DNA of 64,000 nt. It comes from CAVQWH01 sp963717595 (GTDB lineage Bacteria; Patescibacteriota; Saccharimonadia; Saccharimonadales; Saccharimonadaceae). Shown piece by piece: positions 58,213 to 64,000 of the stretch. The position numbers and the translations under genes were made by a program. The stretch lies in contig CAVQWH010000001.1 in assembly GCA_963717595.1 (NCBI GenBank), forward strand, positions 1 to 64,000, in the 5' to 3' direction. The stretch's first letter is position 1. Every line of letters begins with the position of its first letter. The notes beneath the pieces were generated by a model, which saw nothing but the letters and a program-made list of their open reading frames with translations, had not been told where the DNA came from and searched no databases.

Positions 58213-60504
58213 ATGAGTAAATCTAATTTAGTTATCGTTGAAAGCCCTGCAAAAGCCAAGACTATTGAAAAATATCTTGGCAAAGATTTTATTGTCAAAA
58301 GTAGCATCGGGCACATTCGCGGACTACCGAGTAAAAACGGTAGTATTGACGTTAAAAATAATTTTAAACCGGTGTTTGAAGTTCCTGCTGATAAGAAGAA
58401 GGTGGTAGCCGAGCTTAAAAAAGCTGCAAAGGCTGCAAAAACAGTATGGCTAGCTGCTGACCCCGACCGCGAAGGCGAGGCAATTGCCTGGCACCTGCAA
58501 GAAACCCTCGGTTTAGACCCAAAAAATACTCGCCGTATTATATATAGGGAAATCACCAAAAAAGCTGTGGATAAAGCCATAGAAAATCCAGGAAAAATCG
58601 ACCAAGCTTTAGTTGAAGCCCAGCAGGCCCGCCAAGCCTTAGATTATTTAGTAGGTTTTGAGCTGAGCCCGGTTTTATGGCGAAAAGTCGCTCCTAAATT
58701 AAGTGCCGGCCGCGTTCAAAGCGTAGCTGTTCGGTTAATCGTAGAGCGCGAGCGTGAGCTAGAGGCATTTAAACCAGAATCTACGTTTAAAATAGAAGCT
58801 GTTTTTACTCTAGAAGATGGCACAGAAATAACTGCAGAATCTGCAGAAAAATTTAAAGCTAGCACAGAAATTAAGAAAATATTTGCGGAATACGCTAAAA
58901 GCGATTTTAGTGTAGCTGATATCGCAAAAAAACCTGGCACTCGCAACCCAAGCGCGCCTTTTACTACAAGTACTTTACAGCAAGAGGCTAGTAATAAACT
59001 TGGCTACAGCCCTCGTACCACCATGAGCCTAGCACAGCGCTTATATGAAGCTGGCCACATAACATACATGCGTACAGACTCGCTTAATATTAATAATGAC
59101 GCCCTGGGGGCAATGACAAATTACATTAAAAGTGAATACGGTGAAAACTATCACCAATTCCGTACCTATAAGTCAAAGTCGGCTGGCGCCCAAGAGGCGC
59201 ACGAAGCAGTACGCCCTACAAATATTACTAAGCCCAAACTAGGCGCTGATGAACAGCAACAAAAGCTATATAACTTAATCTGGCGCCGTACTCTTGCTAG
59301 CCAAATGGCGCCAGCTAAGCTGGAGAGGACTACTATTACTATAAAAGCCAGCCAGTCCACCCAACAGCTTGAAGCCAAGGGTGAAATTGTAACATTTGAC
59401 GGTTTTTTGAAAGTTTACGGCAAAACCGGCGAAGACAAGCTTTTGCCTGACATAAAAGTAGGCGAAGCTCTTAAGTTGAAAACGGCTAACGCTACAGAAA
59501 ACTTGAGCCGTGGACCAGCTCGTTACACCGAAGCAAGTCTGGTGAAAAAACTAGAAGAAATGGGAATCGGCCGGCCAAGTACATACGCGCCTACTATTAG
59601 TACTATCCAGGTACGTGGTTACGTTGAACGAGGCGACGTAGAGGGTGAAGATAAAAACATCACCGTTATTGAGCTAGAAAATGGCAACGTAAACGAAAAA
59701 CAAGAAACTATTAAATATGGAAAAGATAGCAATAAGCTTATTCCAACAGATACAGGCAAAGTAGTAACCGATTTCTTGGTAAAACAGTTTGAAGAAGTCA
59801 TGGAATATGATTTTACCAAAGAGGTAGAAGATGAGCTAGATGACATTGCTGACGGCAAGAAAAAACGCGTAGAAGTGCTGGAGCATTTCTATAAACCATT
59901 CCACAAGCTAGTGGAAGCAAGTGCTAACGTATCAAGAGCAGAAGCAACTCAAAGCCGAGAGCTTGGTAAAGATCCTAAAACTGGCCGACCAGTCATTGCG
60001 CGCTATGGCCGATATGGAGTTATGTTACAGAGAGGCGAGGCTGGAGATGAAGATAAAAAACCAGATTTCGCACCAATGCCAGAAGGCGCCACCCTTGATA
60101 CCGTAACCCTCAATCAGGCGCTAGAAATGTTTAAATTACCGCGCACGGTAGGAAAAACTGAAGACGGCAAAGAAATTAAAGCTAACATTGGGCGTTTTGG
60201 GCCTTATATAGTAGTTGATGGCATATTTGTCTCTATAAAACCGCTAGATCCTATGAGCATTACTTTAGATGAAGCGCGTTCTTTGTATGCTGAAAAACTT
60301 AAAAAAGAGGCCGAGAAGAATATAGCCGACTTTGGCGGCGGCATAAAAGTTCTAAATGGGCGTTTTGGGCCTTACGTAACAGATGGCAAGAAAAACGCCA
60401 AAATACCTAAAGACACCGATCCTAAAACAATTACTGAGGCGAAAGCTAAAAAAATGTTACAAGAAGCCCCGGCTAAAAAAGGACGGTGGCAAAGGAAAAA
60501 GTAA
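58213..60504 (+). CDS. topA: DNA topoisomerase I
   Basis: A 763-residue type IA enzyme: TOPRIM start LVIVESPAKAKTIEKYLG, DPDREGEAIAWH near residue 95, the active-site Tyr in ITYMRTDS near residue 282 and IGRPSTYAPT. The C-terminus has two GRFGPY repeats instead of zinc ribbons and a basic tail. It relaxes negative supercoils. Confidence 0.96.
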   Translation: MSKSNLVIVESPAKAKTIEKYLGKDFIVKSSIGHIRGLPSKNGSIDVKNNFKPVFEVPADKKKVVAELKKAAKAAKTVWLAADPDREGEAIAWHLQETLGLDPKNTRRIIYREITKKAVDKAIENPGKIDQALVEAQQARQALDYLVGFELSPVLWRKVAPKLSAGRVQSVAVRLIVERERELEAFKPESTFKIEAVFTLEDGTEITAESAEKFKASTEIKKIFAEYAKSDFSVADIAKKPGTRNPSAPFTTSTLQQEASNKLGYSPRTTMSLAQRLYEAGHITYMRTDSLNINNDALGAMTNYIKSEYGENYHQFRTYKSKSAGAQEAHEAVRPTNITKPKLGADEQQQKLYNLIWRRTLASQMAPAKLERTTITIKASQSTQQLEAKGEIVTFDGFLKVYGKTGEDKLLPDIKVGEALKLKTANATENLSRGPARYTEASLVKKLEEMGIGRPSTYAPTISTIQVRGYVERGDVEGEDKNITVIELENGNVNEKQETIKYGKDSNKLIPTDTGKVVTDFLVKQFEEVMEYDFTKEVEDELDDIADGKKKRVEVLEHFYKPFHKLVEASANVSRAEATQSRELGKDPKTGRPVIARYGRYGVMLQRGEAGDEDKKPDFAPMPEGATLDTVTLNQALEMFKLPRTVGKTEDGKEIKANIGRFGPYIVVDGIFVSIKPLDPMSITLDEARSLYAEKLKKEAEKNIADFGGGIKVLNGRFGPYVTDGKKNAKIPKDTDPKTITEAKAKKMLQEAPAKKGRWQRKK

Positions 60505-60607
60505 ACTATTTAAAGCATAAACCCTTTAATTAACAAGATTTCCACAACAGAGTTTACAAATTAAGTCTACTTCATGCTATAATTAGTATTAATATTGTAT
60601 AAAACGA

Positions 60608-60636
60608 TTGACATTATAAATCATTTGTTTTATTAT
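60608..60636 (+). promoter_or_regulatory. Promoter of the sigma-4/HARE regulator gene
   Basis: TTGACA (60608-60613), 17 bases, TATTAT (60631-60636); leader of about 60 nt with AGAGGAAGAAAG before the ATG. Confidence 0.75.
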
Positions 60637-60701
60637 GATAGAAGCAAAAGATAATAAATCAAGCAGGTGGGCACTGTACTACAAATAAAGAGGAAGAAAG
60701 T

Positions 60702-61775
60702 ATGAGCACTGGTGACAACCCCGAAACAGCCCTGAATCTAAAAAATCCCGTAGAGGAGATTCTTAAGGGAATTGAAAGAGAGCGCGAACGAGAGATTATC
60801 GCTCGACGCTTTGGTCTATATGACCGAAAAGAAACCCTAGAACAAATTGGGGGCATGTTAGGGATTACTCGTGAACGCGTACGACAGCTTGAAAAAGCCA
60901 TTCTTAACAGATTAAAAGAATCTGCTAAGGAGGGGCATGCTGAAGTAGCTAAGCTCGAAAAACAACTTATTCGACACTTACATGAAATGGGCCGTGTTGC
61001 TAGGGTTCATGACCTTGCAAAACATATCAACCCTGATGCAGATGAGCGAGATAAAGCCCATATTACTTTTGTGGCTGAGCTAGCGCCAAACCTTGCAGTG
61101 GTTAATGAAAATGACGACTACCACCTCAGTGTAGGCATTAAAGAACATCATGATTCTAAGCAAATTAAATCCAGTGTTGACGAAATTGTTAAAGCAGTTA
61201 AAACTCATGGTAAACCTTTAACTATTGAGGAGCTGCACAGTAAACTAGCTTACGAACACCCGGATCACGTAAAAGCGCTAGCTAGCGTGAGCAAACACCT
61301 AGCAAATCTTAAAGAGAACTGGGGTCTAGTTAAGTGGCCAAGCGTTAATCCTAAGAATATTCGTGATAAAATCTATGCTATTTTAAGCGATAACGGCAAG
61401 CCAATGCACTTCTCAGAGATTGCTAAAGCCATGAAAGACTCTGACTTTAAACGCAAAGATGTAACCACTCAAGCAATTCACAATGAATTAATTAAAGACA
61501 AGCGTTTCATCCTGATAGGACGTGGTCTATATGCTCTTAGTGAATGGGGTTATAGCAGCGGTACCGTGGCCGATATCATCACCCAAGTTCTAAAAGAAGC
61601 AAAAGAGCCTTTGTACCGAGATGAAATTATTCGCCGTGTACTTAAGCATCGACATGTTAAAGAAGCAACTATTTTACTCAACCTACAGAGTAAACCGCAA
61701 TTCAAGCGAGTTGCCCGTGCTACTTATGCGCTCAACGAAGAAGCTGAGCAAAAAGCTACGCCTGCAACTTCTTAG
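60702..61775 (+). CDS. Sigma region 4 plus HARE-HTH regulator
   Basis: A 357-residue protein. Residues 15-75 match sigma-70 region 4 (REIIARRFGLYDRKETLEQIG, then the HTH TRERVRQLEKAI). Behind it come three winged-helix units, the last two of the HARE-HTH type also found in RNA polymerase delta (IRDKIYAILSDNGKPMHFSEIAKAM and ADIITQVLKEAKEPLYRDEIIRRVL). Sigma regions 1 and 2 are missing, so it cannot melt promoters alone. It may tether to polymerase or bind -35-like DNA. Unlike most large genes here it has a full promoter and a leader. Confidence 0.85.
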   Translation: MSTGDNPETALNLKNPVEEILKGIEREREREIIARRFGLYDRKETLEQIGGMLGITRERVRQLEKAILNRLKESAKEGHAEVAKLEKQLIRHLHEMGRVARVHDLAKHINPDADERDKAHITFVAELAPNLAVVNENDDYHLSVGIKEHHDSKQIKSSVDEIVKAVKTHGKPLTIEELHSKLAYEHPDHVKALASVSKHLANLKENWGLVKWPSVNPKNIRDKIYAILSDNGKPMHFSEIAKAMKDSDFKRKDVTTQAIHNELIKDKRFILIGRGLYALSEWGYSSGTVADIITQVLKEAKEPLYRDEIIRRVLKHRHVKEATILLNLQSKPQFKRVARATYALNEEAEQKATPATS

Positions 61776-61821
61776 ATTCATTTGCGCCAAAACGCTATTT
61801 ACGCGACAATAGAATATAGAT

Positions 61822-64000
61822 ATGTTTGGTTCATTTATTGATTGGATATTTAGCGTTTTGTTGCAATGGTATGTCTGGATACCCATAGTAGTGATTTTAG
61901 GCTATCTTACATGGCGTAACTATAGAAAAGCCACAGCTCTCAAGGAAGTTGATCACGTACTATTAGTTTTAGAAATTCCACGGGCTAACGACAAAAAGGA
62001 ATTAGCGGCAGAGCAACTTTTTGCAAGCTTGCACGGGATCTTACGAGATAAAAAAGAATTGCGTGCTAACGGGGGAATACAAGAGCACGTTAGCTTTGAA
62101 ATAGCAGCAATTGGTAAGAAAATCCGTTTTTACGTGTGGGCTCCAAGACACCTTCAAAATTTTGTCGAAGGCCAAATATATGCCCAATATCCAACTGTAC
62201 AAATACATGAAGCTGATGACGATTACACACGCCGGCAACTTGAACATAACGTAGTCTACACCGCAGAACTGTCTATGGTAGACAACGAGGTGCTGCCAAT
62301 TAAAACTTTTCAAAGTTTTGAGGTGGATCCACTGGCAGGAATTACTGCTACGCTAGCAAAGCTAGAAGATCAAGACGAAGAGATGTGGATACAAGTATTA
62401 GCTCGTCCAATCGCCGACGACTGGCACCGTCAAGCTTCCCGCTATGCTGATAGGGTGAAGAGCGGGGGACCAAGTAGCGAACTATTAAATAACAGCTATT
62501 TATCATACATCGGTGGTCTACTTTCTGCACTCTGGCAACCGCCTGCGCAAAAAAGTGGTGGGGACTCTGCTAGTTTGTCTGAGCGTCAAAAAACCAGACT
62601 TTCTGAAGTAGAGAAGAAATCCACAAAACTAGGCTACCAGGTAAAAATACGCTTGGCATACTTAGGTAACAACCAACCCACTGCTAAACATAGAATGCAG
62701 GCGATCGTTGGTACTTTCAAACAGTTTAATAGTACTAACTTAAATGGCTTCAAACTTAAAAAAGCTAGCTTTAACAGAGATGATATTGCTGAATATGCAG
62801 CTAGGTTTTTTGCAGATAGGGGATTTATTTTAAACATAGAGGAGCTAGCTAGTGTATTTCACTTACCCCACACTAACGTAGAAACACCGAATATTGTCTG
62901 GGCTACTAACAAAACTGCTGAGCCACCTTCTAGCTTACCGATAGTTACTAACGAAAACGTCAATGACGACGCAATAAGCGCTTTTGGCTTAACTAACTTT
63001 AGGGGGGTTAATTATCAATTTGGTCTGCTGCGAAGTGATCGCAATAGGCATGTTTACATCATCGGCCAAACTGGCACTGGTAAATCTGGGTTGCTTGAAC
63101 TATTTGCCTTAAGTGATGTTTTCCATAATCATGGCTATGCAATTATCGATCCTCACGGTGACTTTGCAGTGAATAACATGCGTTTTATACCACCGCATAG
63201 AGTGAAAGATGTAGTCTATTTTAATCCAGCTGATACTGCATATCCTCTTGGATTTAACCCTATGGAAGTCTACGATCCAGGTCAAAAAAATAATATTAGC
63301 TCAGAAATTATAGGCGTCTTGAAGCGAATGTTTGGCAATAGCTGGTGCCAAGGTTGGAGTACATACTGCGCTACACAATCTTAGCGTTACTTGATTACCC
63401 AAACTCCACTATGCTTGATATAACCCGAATGCTAACTGACAAAAAATTCCGTGCGGAAGTATTAAAACACTGTAAAGATGAAGTGGTGCTTAACTTTTGG
63501 AAGGTTGAGTTTGCTAGTTGGAACGATAAATTTGCCGCAGAGGCAGTAGCACCGGTGCTCAATAAGGTGGGTGCCTTTACTGCTAACCCTATAATTCGGA
63601 ATATTATTGGCCAACCAAAGAGTACATTTAATATTCGCAAGATTATGGATGAAGGTAAAATTTTAATTGTTAACTTGTCTAAAGGCCTAGTAGGGGAGGA
63701 TAACGCAGGAATCCTTGGCTCTTTCTTAGTAACTAAAATACAGCTTGCCGCAATGAGCCGCAGTGACATACCTAAAATCGAAGATAGGCGACCATTTTAT
63801 TTATATGTAGATGAGTTCCAAAACTTTGCAACTGACTCGTTTGCAACCATTTTAAGTGAGGCTAGAAAATATGGACTCAATTTAACCGTAGCCAACCAGT
63901 ATGTTTCCCAGATGGAGGATACTGTACGGGATGCAGTTTTTGGTAACGTAGGAACTATGATATCGTTCCGAGTTAGCGCTGACGATGCACCAGTTCTAGC
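61822..64000 (+). pseudogene. Type IV-like DNA-transfer ATPase (TraG/VirD4/DUF87 type), frameshifted, runs off the edge
   Basis: The N-terminus has a membrane helix (about 8-28). The ATPase domain shows Walker A GQTGTGKSG near residue 417 and DPHGDFA. The frame stops at 63384 just after MFGNSW, but from 63348 the next frame continues with PRLEYILRYTILALLDYP and reaches the window end. It contains ILIVNLSKG and the Walker B FYLYVDEFQNFA. One missing base near 63341-63347 (family proteins have SWGPRLE) explains the break. It would pump DNA or pair with the DprA pathway. The indel may be a sequencing error. Confidence 0.75.

Noticed and set aside
1..64000. CRISPR arrays or tandem spacer repeats
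   Set aside because: No regularly spaced direct repeats were seen; the repeats found are inverted pairs and single dispersed copies.

Overview
The window looks like a chromosome segment of a Candidatus Saccharibacteria (TM7)-type member of the Candidate Phyla Radiation. The basis is gene content and style, not a database match. It has a complete F1Fo ATP synthase operon, peptidyl-tRNA and DNA maintenance genes, a sortase, PEGA and DUF3048 surface proteins, two sensor kinase pairs and a type IV-like DNA-transfer ATPase. It has almost no biosynthetic genes. TGA is used as a stop, so the UGA=Gly code of Gracilibacteria and Absconditabacteria does not apply. tRNA-Gln, tRNA-Leu and tRNA-Glu genes are present; there is no rRNA and no CRISPR array.

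Layout. 1-2.9 kb: membrane proteins, a small orphan gene, and a minus-strand operon of two lycopene-cyclase half proteins plus a nucleoside deoxyribosyltransferase-like protein. 2.9-10.4 kb: a 7.5 kb mobile element in the 3' end of tRNA-Gln(TTG). It is bounded by an 18-bp direct repeat and carries a large serine recombinase. Its five-gene operon encodes a C-protein-like HTH, an ApaLI-like endonuclease, a DNA methyltransferase, an OLD-like ATPase/TOPRIM protein and a DUF2130 protein. Two pairs of inverted repeats lie inside it. 10.5-18 kb: a DUF1295 membrane protein, three tandem paralogues of an unrecognised family, and a UvrD/RecB-type helicase-nuclease. 18.1-18.65 kb: two CCA-less tRNA-like sequences and about 370 nt of structured non-coding sequence. 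18.65-27 kb: dus, a stand-alone GreA C-terminal domain, and atpI-B-E-F-H-A-G-D-C. 27-36 kb: glutaredoxin, CobO/BtuR, Mpg, two glycosyltransferases, smpB, exonuclease III, a guanylate-kinase-like protein and a Nudix hydrolase. 36-50 kb: tRNA-Leu, sortase, PEGA and DUF4367-like surface proteins, gltX, DUF3048, two kinase/receiver pairs, tRNA-Glu, threonine dehydratase and an RsuA/RluB-type enzyme. 50-64 kb: small orphan membrane and lipoprotein genes, der, pth, dprA, topA, a sigma region 4/HARE-HTH regulator and a DNA-transfer ATPase running off the right edge.

Two expression styles stand out. Many housekeeping genes have a TATAAT-like -10 box ending only 6-8 bases before the start codon, which suggests leaderless mRNAs. 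About fifteen small orphan genes look GC-richer. Most of these have a TTGACN-17-TANNNT promoter, many a leader of 50-150 nt and a GGAGG-like Shine-Dalgarno, and most a private hairpin terminator. Four or five of the orphans carry single-base frameshifts, while long housekeeping genes are intact apart from the last gene of the window. The frameshifts may be sequencing indels, decay or programmed frameshifting; the sequence alone cannot decide.
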